Positions 11,383 to 23,495 of a stretch of DNA of 64,000 bases are shown here, piece by piece (within the stretch, counting starts at the first letter, position 1; every line of letters begins with the position of its first letter). The position numbers and the translations under genes were made by a program. The DNA is taken from assembly GCA_035772735.1 (NCBI GenBank), contig JASDFA010000007.1, forward strand, positions 74,610,501 through 74,674,500. The letters run 5' to 3'. Source of the DNA: Datura wrightii. Its lineage: Eukaryota > Streptophyta > Magnoliopsida > Solanales > Solanaceae. The notes under the pieces are model-generated. The model saw only the letters and a list, made by a program, of their open reading frames with translations. It was not told the origin of the DNA and ran no database searches.

Positions 11383-13650
11383 TGTAATACCCCGAAAGTT
11401 CCTAATACTAGGCCCAAGATTTGAAATATGATCAGCAGGAAAAGTTGGAGAATTTCTTCAATACGACTCAACCTACGAGTCGTAGGTTGGTGGTATGGGT
11501 CGTAGGAAGACACGTGGTTCAGCTTAGAGGTTTCTTTCCTCAAACCACAAGTCCCCACTATGAATCATAGTGTGTGGGTACGAATTGTGATACGGATTGT
11601 AACAAGTACTTGGGATTTTTCAGATGTTGACTGTAAGGTGATGGTATGGTTCGTAGGATTGTGTTACTGGTCATAGTAGGATTTTTGGAAATATTTAGTG
11701 AATTAGAGGTTTTGGACTTGGTAAATATGGGAGGATACCACGAGTAGTAGGAGGATCGTACAACACGTGGTACGAGTCACGACAACTGGCAGGATTAGTT
11801 TTCCTGCGAATTAATTAAGGGTATTTTTGTAAGTTCTAAGCTCCTAAACCCTACACTATGTTGTTTAAGCTCTGAAAAGAGGATTTTAAGGGAGTTTAAC
11901 CTATTCAAATTCATTCAACTCCCATGCATGCAAGATTAGGATTTCTCCTTTGAAGATCAATTTAAAATCCTTTAATTTCTTGTCTAAATCTCTTGGGCTT
12001 CCAAAGACAAGTGTAGATTCAGTTTTAGGGCTATGAGTGGGAGTTTCCTTTCACTCTCATGCCCATATATCTCCTCAATCTCATGAATTCAAGTCTTAAT
12101 TAAGTTGATGATCCTATTGGGTTTTAGCCCAATTTCATGAAATTCTCTATGATTTTTTTATGGGTTAATTCCCTTAATGTTTCATAGTATGTTTTAAGAT
12201 TCATTGGCAGATTTTATGTCCATTTTGATTATAAATTCATGATTTCAAATTTTTGAAAATTATGTCCAACTATGCAAATTCATGGAGTGTCAAGTTTATG
12301 ATTTAGGATTTCAAGTATGATGAGATATCTAGAATGATTGAATGCTTACAAATTACCCATGTATGAATTTATGATTTTGACTTATGAAGTCTATTTCAAA
12401 TATGCATGATTTTGAGATTTGGGAAAGCCCACACATGTTAAGTATATTTTCATGATTCAGTTCTGTTTTATACTATCAGCTTACCAAATGGTTTGGAGTG
12501 ATACTCCCTATGTTCAGCTTATGGTATGTTTGGAGCCAGGACTCTCCATATTCAGATTTCAAATTATACATGTAATTACATTATCATCTTCGTTGAAAAG
12601 TGATGGTTTCAGCTTCATTAAAAAATGATGGAGAGCACCTTGCATATTTTTAGGAGTAGTGTATAGCATCGAGTAGGCTAGGGGTTCATGTAAACCTCAG
12701 GTCTCAGAACTACACGCCAACATAGGTTTATATATTTACATTGGGACCCCCCTTGTGAGCTTCCCTTGTCCCCAAGGGGCCTTCAACTTAATATCGATAT
12801 TATGATAGCGTCCTTAGCCTTAGCAAGGTTTTGGATGGCTCTGCCCACTTTAGTGTGATAGTTGGGACATCACATAAGCTCTATCGTGATGGTACCGATT
12901 GTGAAGAGTCTCCCAATGTTCCTCATAATTTTAGTTTTGCATGTTTATGACTTATGATATTATGTTTTCAACAAGTTTAACCCAATGATCAGCTTATAAG
13001 ATTTTACTTATGATTTCAGTTATGGAAAGCCATATGATTCTATTTTTAGCTTTGGGTCATTCGATTTAGATATAAGATTCAATTTATGACTATACATGTT
13101 TTCTAATATTAGCATGCAGTTCTTACTTTCACGATCTTATGATTTATGTTTACATACATGATTTCAGTTATACTTACTTAATCTGTTTTACTTAACTTAC
13201 ATACTCAATACTTTCCAAGTACCGACCACTTACTTTATGTTGTATCATTCTCTGATACAGGTTTAAATGATCCGACTCAGTTCCGCCGGTAGTCAGTTCC
13301 CGCAACCTAGTTTAGTTTCTCTTGTTGCTGGGTCCTCATCCTTCGAGGACCTTAAGTTGGTTGAGTTATGTTATTTTTAATATCAGACTTTATTGAGCTA
13401 TTTGGGCGTGTTGTCCCTTCAGGTCATCAGATAGTTTAGAGGCTTATCAGACAATATGTAGAATATCAGCGTTGTTAATGTTGACTCTGTATGGTTGATA
13501 TGTATTCAAACTTCTGCTTGTTCATATTTAGTTTATCATTTCCATTTGATGTATGCTCTTTAGACACTATGTTCATGCCATGGGCTGACTTGGAGCCTTT
13601 CGTGGTTCTAGGTTACGTGTCTTGATCCGGTGTCCCAGCTCGGGTCATGA
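11383..13650 (+). mobile_element. G2 5' LTR
   Basis: It runs from TGTAATACCCCGAAAG to CTCGGGTCATGA and is collinear with 35361-37601. U3 (11461-11780) holds TACGAGTCGTA-type palindromes. The R/U5 side holds the CATACTCAATAC...ACCGACCAC segment near 13200, usual in this clade. Confidence 0.85.
11469..11780 (+). promoter_or_regulatory. U3 palindrome array, G2 5' LTR
   Basis: Palindrome 1 (11469-11489) has 10-bp arms around a central G; its core is ACCTACGAGTCGTAGGT. Palindrome 2 (11556-11572) is CACTATGAATCATAGTG. Weaker copies follow to 11780, for example CACGAGTAGTAG and GTGGTACGAGTCACG. Regulatory function is inferred from position in U3 and from repetition. Confidence 0.5.
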
Positions 13651-14588
13651 AAAATGTCACGCCGCACCTTGGGAGGCATGACTGGAAACCGGTGCCCGTC
13701 TAGGACCTCAACTACTAAGCTGATTGAGCCTAAGCACCTCTGGTGCAGGGCTGACTCTAACTCAGGAATCAGGAAATCAACAGGCTATATAGCGGCTGTA
13801 AATACAACCCCCGGCCGACAAGGCCTGTAGCCACTTGCGAAAATAAATAGCTAACTAGAGACAGACAACATAGGGAGTCCTATGCGGGTCGAAAATGCCA
13901 CCATGATATCTAGTTATAACTGGAAAGCGAAATCAGATGCTAAATTGAGCTATGACCGATAAGGCCACCAATCAACAGCGAAACAGGGCCCCACACGGCT
14001 AATACACATAGTCTAAAACACATATGGGCCCTACATGGCCGATATCATCTAACCACAGGGAAGTAATGCAATTTGCAAGCCTCTAGGAGTAATAAGATGG
14101 TCGGGATAGGGCCCTGGCATACCCATACTGTACAAACAAAAGAAATAAACCTTTATCACTCAAGCTCCGGAAGAAGGGAACTGACGGTTCTGTACGGCTG
14201 ACTAAAACTATGAGGGACCTGCTCCTCGTCTATGTATACCTGCAGAAAAGTAATGCAGCGCCCCAGAAGAGGGCGTCAGTACCATAGGTACTGAGTATGT
14301 AAAGCAATAACTTTAAATGACTGAAAGTAAGAAATAGGATTGACAATAACTGAAGTAAAGAAAATGGACTGAAGCTGACTGCGTTAGTGCAATCAGGACT
14401 AAACATAACTTTAATAAGGAAGGTAGGGTTCATACCTGGAAAATGAGGCATCTTACTATCTAACTATTAGTAGCTAAAGCAAGCACAAACCTTACCTGGC
14501 CCCCATAAGCCGGAACGTACAATTAGCACAGAATAACCCACCTGGGCCCCTTTTAGCCCTAGTGAGTACACCTCAATCTATATCCCCC
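13651..14588 (-). mobile_element. Scrap D: fragment of another gypsy LTR
   Basis: Read on the minus strand it contains GCTTTACATACTCAGTACC, then TACTGACGCCC and a CTGCAGGTATACATAGACGAG-like stretch. This is the R-region layout of Tekay LTRs, but it is not close to the G1-G4 LTRs. Both ends are broken, by the G2 LTR on the left and the A2 LTR on the right. No coding frame is visible. Confidence 0.55.
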
Positions 14589-16126
14589 TGATGTGCCCGA
14601 TTCGTGCGTCCACAAGTGTACAGGTCGTGCAAGTAATATAGTGGCTCTTTTTAAGAACCGGAATGTCGAACCCACAGGGACTGGACCTATTCCTCTAATT
14701 ATCCAGTTCAAGTGTGATCTTAACTTCCTCAAGTGTTGGTTATAGAAGTTTTCAAAAGAGATTTAATTAAGTCTAGTTTTGGTCAACGAAATATTCTGAA
14801 ATTACTCTAGGAGCAACATAGAGTTAAAACCAATTAATCATGCGATACTACGACTTGCAATGGGTTAAGCATGGAACTATCAATTGTTAATTCACATAAT
14901 TAGAATTGCATGTTTATGGTCTTTCGAGCCTCTAAACACGACAATCTAGCCTCACTGCATCATTGTGAGCGAGGATTTTAATTTCTAGTCGCGGGCAATC
15001 AATTATATTGTGGTTTACGGGGAAACGATTAGGGACTTTCGTGCGTCTAACCATTTAACTCAACTTAGCCTCACAACTACTTCTTCAAGTGGTGATGTGA
15101 CATCCCAAGTTGGTCTTTCATAACCCCCGTGTGTCAACCAGGCACAGTGTTAGGTATATTTCTATCCTGACACAAAAATCTCTCCCGAGATACAAACATG
15201 CTCCTTACATTCTCATGTCCTGACCTAGGTAATGCTTTCTCAAGCTATTACTCAAGCTAACAAATATGCTTTCATGGTGATCAATCATAAAAACAACCAA
15301 CAATCCAGAATGCAAGACGAAAACAACAATCAATAACTTAACTACGAAACAATTTCATAACATCACAATCATAATTCATGGCTTCACCCCTAGAGGAAGG
15401 GTTCTTGCCATTCATGTTCATAAAACTACAACTAACTACTACTAAACTAACATACTTACATGAATTTGGTAGATGAGAAGGGAATTTGCCAAACCCTAGA
15501 TGAGTTCTCCCACTTCTCCCATCACTCCTAGGTAGTTTTCCAGAATAAAATCGTGACAAAATGGAATTAGGAGCTTAGGGTCCTATTTATAGTAAATGGA
15601 AAACGTGCATAACTTAGCCTGTCATTGAACGGCTCCATGTCACGGAGTGTATCGCGGAGCACTGCCTTCGTGACACGGAGGCAACGCGAAAGCTCTCTGG
15701 AAATCACTCGAAATTTGGCCTCGGCAGCACCCTGCCGCGTTGGCAGCGTGTCACGCTGCTTGGGCAGCGCGTTGACACCTCCATGTCGCGCATCCAGCAT
15801 GCCGTGGCACGTTGCCAACATGCAGGTGGGCTGTTGTGATCGGCCTGCCTGCCGTGGCACGTTGACGACGCACAGGTGGGCTGTTTTGTGCCTCCTCTTT
15901 GCCGACGTTCGTCAGTTAATTCCGTTTCCAAGCCTCTACTTCACCAACTCATGGATTAGTTGCTCAAAAGTCATCAAAACCTACAAAACAAAGGCTAATC
16001 ATGTTGGTTACCACATATCTTCACATTCATATAAAGTTACATGAAAATGTATACAATAACTCAGATAAACAAGACTAATTTAAGTCATAAAGCGTATCTC
16101 GGGCATGCTATTTTTGCCCGTGATCA
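14589..16126 (-). mobile_element. A2 3' LTR (minus strand)
   Basis: On the minus strand it runs from TGATCACGGGC at 16126 to GGGCACATCA at 14589, 1538 bp, with TGAT...ATCA termini. The polypurine tract lies directly upstream (16127-16140). The tip hairpin is CGGGCA/TGCCCG (16100-16120). TATA is at 15583-15592. The long open frames here are GC-rich palindrome side effects. Confidence 0.85.
15583..15880 (-). promoter_or_regulatory. A2 LTR promoter: palindrome array and TATA box
   Basis: On the minus strand, palindromes such as CTCCGTGACATGGAG (about 15632-15646) and CCTCCGTGTCACGAAGG (about 15665-15681) are followed by CTATAAATAG (complement of 15583-15592). The order array-then-TATA matches the A3 LTR. 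Confidence 0.6.
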
Positions 16127-17691
16127 CAACCCCACACTTAAAGCCTTGTTCGTCCTCGAACAACCTTTTACATATCATGCATATGGAGACTCCCACATAA
16201 CTAATTTAGAAAGATAATTCAAGTCACGACTATAATGATTACGTAAGATAACAAGCTACAAATAGAGCATGCATGGTTTGATCATTGAAATGAAGTACAA
16301 CTATGTTAAGACTTCTTAACCTCAAGAATCGACTCTCAATCTTAGCAAACTCATGCAAATCAACTGATTAAGAAATCCCACATAAATTATATCCTTCATT
16401 CAACTTGTGCCCTCACGGAAAGAGAGTTACCCAATTTCACACGCAAAAACAATTTTTAACTCACAACATGTGTGGGTACATGAATATTATTACACTCACT
16501 CTCACAAAGAATTCACATGCATCATGTAATGACCCATAAGCTTTCCCTTAGTGTTTTATTCCACTAATTTAAGGATGTATGAATGTAAGATCAAGTAGGA
16601 CTTAATGGGTTGTAATGTAAGCTAAGGGACGGGTAGGTACTATTCTGGCCAATAATAGTAACTATCTTTACCAAGCGCCTTTTAATACATTACGCCCTCA
16701 TTACAAACTTCCCTTCCCTTACTTTACCTTTTTCTCCTTTCATCTTTCTTTTTCCTCTTATGTTCCCCCTTTCTTTAGGCACTTTTAGCTTATTAGTAAG
16801 GAGTTCTATAAATAATTTTTCCTTAATTTGTTTTCTTGCTCCTTACTAATAATCAACCATTTTCACACAAGTGCACCTTTGTCCTTTTCTCACTTCTACA
16901 ACTTGCTACTTTTCCTTTCTTTTCATTCTTCTCACTCCTTTACTCCAGATTTTTTTTCACTCAAGCGCTTAGGAGTTTTGGATCAAACACAAGTCTAATG
17001 AAAGAAAAAGGATTAAGCTTATGTTGCAGCTGTCAAAAAAATAGGCTCAAGGCTCAACGGGGCTAACTAGGATTAATCTTTCCAGGTAGGTAAAATGAGG
17101 GATAAACATTTGGTTCATTCAAAGAAATGCCTAAATCATCTCCTACAATTCACATCCTTCATTTCGTTTTATAAACACACTAGGCAAGTTCTAGACAATC
17201 CGCAATAGCACAGAATACTCAAAAACCTTACACTCATGGCACATGCTCAAATCAAGACACATTCAGTAGACTCTTACTCAGCTAATCACAAGAATTCAGA
17301 ATTAAGCTTCAATCATATTTAGTCAAATTCAAGAGCCTAAGTGTCTCAAACAAAGTTATACACTTGCCTGCTTCACACTGAACATACTTGCATCTTAAAA
17401 TTACGTATAGCACATAACAGGAACATCAAGCACCAATTAGTTATGGTCTCAAAAACCCAACACCTACAGATAAATTTTTCCTCAAGACGGTCGTCATCCA
17501 TCCATCGTCGGAAACAGTCCCTACCTATGACTAAAAACACTATATACAGACAAAGGAAATAAAAATAAAATTTTTATTCTTCGGTTCAAAGACCCCCCAT
17601 CGGAAAAGAACCGACAAGAAAAGCCAATGGGTGATGAAGTTATGCTTAATTCACAAAAAATTTTCAAATGTTTCAAATTTTTCAAGCATTA
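16127..17691 (-). mobile_element. A2 3' internal region
   Basis: This is the reverse complement of the A3 region from about 56575 to 58084: polypurine tract (16127-16140), GTTCGTCCTCGAACAAC palindrome near 16149-16165, conserved GATGGATGGATGACGAC segment near 17490-17510, and the TTCGGTTC...GAACCGA hairpin (17580-17614). No gene was found. It stops abruptly near 17660-17691 against the G1 LTR, so gag, primer site and 5' LTR of A2 are absent. Confidence 0.8.
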
Positions 17692-19451
17692 CATTCAAAT
17701 GCATGATTCTCACATTTCTACTCATGGGTATGCTTAAATGGAGATGATATTGATGATTATCGAGCTTGGGGGATTCTAACTTAATTTCTTTTACAAAATT
17801 GTTTTCAAAAAATTGAATCTAAAATGCCCATGTGTGGGAAGTTCCTAACATAAGGTGATGATGATGGAGTAGATGATGAAAAGCATGGTTTCAACCTTAC
17901 CGATGATTTTGATGATGTTTTCAAAGAATATTAAATAGACCCATGTATGGTGAAGCTTTGGGTAGTGCCCAATGTTGAGTATGAATGATGATTTTCGTGA
18001 ATTGACCATATTATTTCGTTTTGGAGTGAAATCTCCCAAATTATAATGTTTTCAAATGATTTGAATGGGTTCAAGCATGATAAGGTTTTGGGCAAGGCTC
18101 TCATATTGATGATGATGAAGTGATATTGCTAAGTAGGCTTACCATATGATTTTTAGAGTAAAGTCTCCCATTATTCTTTGAGCTTGTGGTAGGTATTATA
18201 GTAAAGCTTCTCATATGCATGAATTCATAATTGAGATGTATGTTCGCATTAAGCTTCATTTCACATGATGTTGAGTCTAAGCATGATTTCATTCTAAGCT
18301 TTGTCGAGACGATATCGTTGAGCTTCATATTTATATGATGTCTAGTGTATACATGATTTCATAATGAGCTTTGTCAATAGACAATGTTAAGCTTCCTTTC
18401 ATACGATGTTGAGTTTATGTATGATTTCATGTTGAGCTTCTTTACTAGATGATGTTGAGCTTCGTATTTATACGATGTAGAGCATTGCATGTTTTGGGAG
18501 AAGAGTCTAGAATCGAGCGGGCTAAGGGTCGACTACCCTATGCCCCAGAACTACGCGCCAATGTAGGTTGATTCTGTTATATTATTGGGACCTACCTTGT
18601 GAGCTATCCCCGGCCCGGTTGGCTCATTCAGCTTGATATCGATATCATGGTAGCGTCCCTAACCCTGGCAAGGTTTTGGGTGGCTCTGCCCACTTGAGTG
18701 TAATAGTTGGGACCACGTAAGCTCTATCGTGGTATGTCAGTTAAGTGACGACTCTCCCACTTTCTATATCATTCGGGTTTACATATCCATTACTTATGAT
18801 GATTATCCTATGGATGCATGTTTAAAAAATAAGGTTTTGACTCATTGTTCAGCTTTTAATATAAATGTTATGATTTAGCTTGAGTCATTCGATTTATTCA
18901 TGTTATTCTAAAGCCATGCACGACCATGTATAAAATGAGAATGCTTGTAACCCTTTATTATCCTTAAAGGCTATCATATATGTATGACTTATTTTAAAAG
19001 ACTACGGTTGCTCTAGCGGTTTTACTTGCCTTGCATACTCGGTGCATTTCACGTACTAACCGCATACTTTCTATGCTGCATCGTTTCATGATGCAGGATC
19101 GGTCCTTAGGTTCAGACCCGTTCATAACCGCTTATCAGAGTTAGCAATTGCTTGCATGGTGAGTCCTCATCCTTTGAGGACAAGACTTTCAGTTATTTTG
19201 AGCGTACTTTCAGTTTTAGTATTTCTGAGCTAGTTCGGGGTGTTGTCCCATCAGCTCATCCATATTAGAGGCTTATCAGACTTAGACATGTATTCAGCTT
19301 CAGATGTTCATTCTGTTGCTATGTTAAGTTAGTCTTCCGCTGAGTTTATATTTATGTTTCCTTTATGTTTATTGAATAAGTTAGTGAATGCTTATGCCAT
19401 GGGTTGACTTGGGCTCGGGGTCCCTTGTCTCGTGTCTGCGATCCGGGTCTC
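17692..19451 (+). mobile_element. G1 5' LTR, left part
   Basis: Collinear with 30699 to about 32474 of the 3' LTR. It holds several AGCTTCATTT...GATGTTGAG units near 18240-18480 and the R-region segment GCATACTCGG...ACCGCATAC near 19035-19065. It ends with GTCTC (19447-19451), duplicated at 24909-24913 around A1. Confidence 0.85.
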
Positions 19452-19647
19452 TGATCTTGGGCAGATTTATATGCCCATGTGATACTCAAATGTGTCATTT
19501 TGCCTTGTTTATCTATCGATGTTTGTATATTCTCATGTGAATTGTAATAAAATGTGAATTTATACTGACCAACATGATTAGCGTGGTTTTGCAGGAAAAA
19601 TATAATTTTACGAAGCTAAGATGAATGTTGAGAGAAATCGGGATTGG
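19452..19647 (+). mobile_element. A1 5' LTR remnant
   Basis: Begins TGATCTTGGGCAG and matches the first 196 bases of the 3' LTR at 23496. The remaining roughly 1.2 kb of LTR and the primer site are missing. At the break a segment of about 20 bp (GAAAAATATAATTTTACGAA) occurs twice, near 19595 and near 19648. Confidence 0.85.
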
Positions 19648-20485
19648 GAAAAATATAATTTTACGAACCCCGAATTCCCCTCATTTTCCCTCATTTTTCA
19701 TCCCCTCCGCGACAAACATCCCCAAAACCCCTTCTCCCTCAACGTGACACGGACCTAGACACACATTTTCGTCAAGTTTTCTTCATTTCATCAAATTCAA
19801 GGTATGTTTTTTAACTCTATCTCAATTCTTGTCGAATTTTTTGATGTTGAACATGTGATGTGAGCAAAACTTGCCCTAAGTAGAAATTAAGCTTAAATTC
19901 AATTGAGTTATTGTTGAATGACGTTCGTAATATCATTGTGATTGTATGAACTCGATAATTATATAGCTTGATAGAATTTTTGTAAAATTGTAGCTAGGGC
20001 TTGAATTTGAATATGAAAAGGGGAAAAATTTAGTTGACATGTGAAATTCTTGTTGGGTTGTGTATGTTGGGTGGGATTAGTTGGTTGTGCTAACTGTTAA
20101 TATGCTAAAAGACCGACGGATTTTCGGGGTAACGAAATTGTGATATGCGAGAAATGGGTGAATTGTATAGGTTTATGTAGATAAATTTTTTCTTTTTTTT
20201 CCTTGCTAAGTGCTATGTAGAGAAATGTGCTCGATGGTTATGTTGTTGTTAGCTGTATGAAGTCTGAGTAGTACAAAAGAATTTATACCGTCGAATTCTC
20301 TGAATGCATGAGGCATATTTGTTGTGTTTTTGTTTTTTGTATAGTGGAAGTAAGTATGATCTTGCCGTAATGTTGTGATTGTGGCTAAAGACTAAGTGTG
20401 GGGTGGCCTGGCTTGATCCAACCTTAGTCGAAGCTAATTTTAATTGGAATAACATTGGACCTGTCTGTTTGGTTTGACAGAAACA
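19648..20485 (+). other. Leader with a candidate 679-bp intron
   Basis: A C-rich leader (about 19668-19801) ends TTCAAG at a strong donor, GTATGT (19802). The matching acceptor is TTTGACAG, ending at 20480, six bases before the ATG. The candidate intron is 19802-20480. Inside it lie the shared 12-mer GAAGTCTGAGTA (20259-20270) and an internal PPT-like copy TAAGTGTGGGGTGG (20393-20406). Splicing is predicted from sequence only. Confidence 0.5.
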
Positions 20486-21705
20486 ATGGCAAGCAGGCAA
20501 TATAAAGGGAAGGGCGCATCTACATCGGGCGCCGAAAGGAAAAGAATCAGACTGGGAACAACAGTCCCAGCAGCACCAGCAATTTCGCACGGCCAACGTC
20601 GGCAATACGGAACCCGATGGGTGACAGAGGAAGGGAAGAAATGGTACGCAAAGTATAAGGTAAGCAAATACTTCCCTAAGGAACACATTGCTACGGAACC
20701 ATTGGCATAAGAATTCCCCAGGATTGTCCACAGAATTGAGGCAGCCGAGCTGAATTGTATCTTTGAAGAGCCCAAGGAGTGCAATCTGCACCTAATTCGG
20801 GAATTCTACGCCAACTGGAACCCGTCACTCAGAAGTCACACCATAAAGATAAGAGGGCAAATAGTCACTTTTGAGCCCCATCACCTTAATGCCATCTTGG
20901 GGGCGCGGGACACAGACGCCCATGTGCTTCGGCAGCTGAATATCACTCCACCATATGCGGACATCAGACGCACTTTGTGTGGAGCCCAGTCTACAGCTCG
21001 GTGGAGCAGGCATAAGGAGAGGGGCTACCATCAGACACTGCCCTAGTCATAGATGAACAGGGAAGCCAGGATATGACTTAAGATTGTTTGTTCCTACGTG
21101 ATCCCGGGGGTGCATATGACAGATGTCACCCGAGATCGTGTGTGCTTGGTCTATGCCTTGATGAAAGGGTTGGAGATCAATGTTGGGGCGGTGATTATCT
21201 TCGCCATGAAGAGAACCCGTTTGCATCAAGGGCACAGGTATGGGTTTGGTGGATTACTGACCACGTTCCTTAGGGGCCTGGATATTGAGGAAGAGGCCCT
21301 TGACTACATCCCACAGATGGAGAGGCGGGCCTTAGATGTCACCAAAACTAAGGCACCCGACACCACTCACGGGCCAGTTCTTACACTAGCCGAGCGACAT
21401 GCTTGGGATGATCAGTACATGGCTCGCATATTCGGGATGCAGATGCTCCAACTACGCATAGGCGGGAGGCCGGCAACAGAAGATGAGTTGTGGCAGCTCG
21501 AGCTAGACTACCTTTTGGCAAAAATGTCAGGGCTCTATGCCTAGTGGGGCCAACTTTTATGGAGCCCACTGATGATGATGTCCCCATAGATGAGGAGACA
21601 CGTCGTGACGACTCCGATGTTGAGTCAGACGATGACGACGGGGGCGATTCAGACATGGGAGACGAGGCAGCGACAGTTGACGAAAAAGTGGAATACTTCG
21701 AATGA
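20486..21705 (+). pseudogene. Transposase_32-like ORF (putative plant transposon protein), degraded
   Basis: The ATG at 20486 sits in AACAATGGC, a strong plant context, just after a likely splice acceptor. One frame runs about 1.06 kb: a basic N-terminus (residues 1-70), a middle part with IVHRIEAAELNCIF and IRGQIVTFEPHHLNAILG, and a conserved-looking core VTRDRVCLVYALMKGLEIN, then GHRYGFGGLLT. In-frame stops at about 20708, 21044, 21050, 21074 and 21542 are mostly one transition from Q or W codons. A frameshift near 21530-21560 moves an acidic D/E-rich tail (to 21705) to another frame. From memory it resembles Pfam Transposase_32, common in Solanaceae retroelements; its biochemical function is not known to me. 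It occupies the slot where Athila elements carry their third ORF. Confidence 0.65.
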
Positions 21706-21749
21706 TCAGGGAGTTTCACCACCCGCTTTTGTGCTATGCTGAATTTTGT

Positions 21750-21788
21750 GAACACTGTGGACAGTGTTCGATTTAAGTGTGGGGTGGG
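21750..21788 (+). other. Hairpin H1 plus internal PPT copy (A1)
   Basis: GAACACTG-TGGA-CAGTGTTC forms a perfect 8-bp stem (21750-21769). Four bases later comes TAAGTGTGGGGTGGG (21774-21788), a copy of the PPT at 23481. A3 has an 8-bp stem with unrelated arm sequence at the same distance from its own PPT copy (56461-56499). Confidence 0.65.
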
Positions 21789-22021
21789 AGTAGTTAGGTG
21801 CTGGTTGTTGTTGTTATTAATGTCTTTGTTCTGTTGTTGTGCTTGGAAAAACTTGACCCTGTGACTTTTGTGTGTATGTCTGTATTGTAATGAATGTGAA
21901 GCTGTTGTGTGCTGTTGAATGTTGTTAGCTGGTTTTGTAAATATTTTTGTTTTATCGAAATTATTGATATTTTTAAAATTTTTCGTGAAACTTTTTATTT
22001 TTGGGTTTCTCGGCGTTTGTT

Positions 22022-22059
22022 TTCGGTTCTTTTACTGAGAATAGTCTCATTGAACCGAA
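22022..22059 (+). other. Hairpin H2 (A1)
   Basis: Outer arms TTCGGTTC and GAACCGAA (8 bp) enclose an inner stem TGAGA-ATAG-TCTCA. A2 (17580-17614) and A3 (56614-56643) keep the outer stem; A3 replaces the inner stem by GACC-GGG-GGTC. Confidence 0.6.
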
Positions 22060-23480
22060 GATGTAATTAGTGACCGTTCCCTATGATAGATGGATGATGA
22101 CCATCTTAAGGGAAATGTAGTCGATAGGAGTACATTTCTTTTGTTCTTTTTAAATTTTTTTTCTTTTGTTTGTGTGTATCCCAAACGTGTCGTTACTTTA
22201 TGGTTGCGAAATTCTGGTTGCGTGTTGTACATGATATTTAAAATCAAAAGGTGATTCGTATGAAAGCATGCAACTTTGTAAATATGTTGAGATACCTAGG
22301 TCATAGAGTTCGATTTGGTTTGATTGAGGCTTAATGTTTGAATTTTTGTAATTAGCTGATTGAAGAGTCTGTGAATATGTCTTGAGTTGAGCATGTGCAA
22401 TGAGTGTGTGGTGAGGTTTCGTTTCTTCCATGCTATTGTGAAGTGTCTAGAACTTGCCTGCTGTGTGTACAAAACGAAATGAAGGATGTGTATTGTAGGA
22501 AAGGATGTAGGCATTTCTTTGTTTAACCGAAAGTTTTTTTTTCCCTCTCATTATCGTGCCTACCTTGAATGTACACCCTAGTTAGCCCATTGAGCCTTCA
22601 GCCTATTTTGTTTCTTTTGTCAAAAAGGTGTAAACTGAGCTTAACCCCTTCTTTTCATTATCCGTGAATTTGATCCAAAATTCTTAAGCGCTCAAAAAAA
22701 AAAATTCCCACAGTGTCAAGGAGTGAGAATGGTGAAAAGAAAAGAAAAAGCAGAGTGATGAAAGGAAAGAAAAGGTCGAAGGTGCACTCATTATAAATTA
22801 AATATAATGAAGACGTATAACTACTCTTTGTTATTAAGTCGAGTGTGCTTAAAGATATGGGGTCAAAAATAAAGACAGACTTCAAGAATGGGAGGATGAA
22901 GGAAGAAAAGATGCCCGTAAGGTTGATGGGATGTATTGAAAAAGCGCTTAAGGAGGCTAGTTTGTATTATTGGTTAGCCCAGTATTTGCTAGTTCCGTAG
23001 CTTACACTACAACCCGTTAAGTCCTACGTGATCTTACATCACGCGTCCTTATATTAGTGGAGTAATACACTAAAGGCAAGCCTATGGTACATGACATGAT
23101 GGATGTGAATTCTTTTGGGAGAGAGAGCGAAATCTTGTTTATAAGCCCCTGCATGTAATGTCTTTGAGTTCATGTGATTAAAAAGGGGAACATTCTCTTG
23201 TGTTGTGAGGGAACATGCTCGACGAGAGATTGAATTTCGTGTCGGATATCTTGATCAGCTGATTTGCATGAGTTTTCCGATATCCAGAGTTGATTCTTGA
23301 GTCTAGGAGGTCTTAATGTGTTGAAGGTCATTATATTGATAAGACTATGCATGTTTTCTTAATGATTTGCTATATTAAATAATCGGTATAACCACAGCTT
23401 GAATTGTCGAGCCAAAGTAGCCAGGATTGGGTGTCAATTGCATGAGGTGTAAGATTATTGTTCGGGGACGAACAAGGATT

Positions 23481-23495
23481 TAAGTGTGGGGTAAG
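23481..23495 (+). other. Polypurine tract of A1
   Basis: TAAGTGTGGGGTAAG lies directly before the 3' LTR start TGATCTTGGGC at 23496. Confidence 0.8.

Larger units (their letters stand above)
21789..23495 (+). mobile_element. A1 3' internal non-coding region
   Basis: Collinear with A3 56500-58084 and with A2 on the minus strand. Landmarks: hairpin H2 (22022-22059), a GATGGATGATGACCATC segment (about 22089), TCTAGAACTTGCCTG (about 22446), a purine-rich AAAAGAAAAG tract (about 22734), a GGGAGAGAGAGCG segment (about 23118), TTCGGGGACGAA (23461), then the PPT (23481-23495). I see no gene in it. Confidence 0.8.

Noticed and set aside
11461..11780. Palindrome array considered as a CRISPR-like or tandem repeat array
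   Set aside because: Units are degenerate, unevenly spaced, and lie in the LTR U3 of a plant retroelement.
15625..16044. 139-codon open frame on the plus strand
   Set aside because: It lies antisense in the A2 LTR across the GC-rich palindrome array; no domain, and homologous LTRs do not keep the frame.
20249..20791. 180-codon minus-strand open frame
   Set aside because: It is antisense to the leader intron and start of the Transposase_32-like ORF; composition and position explain it.
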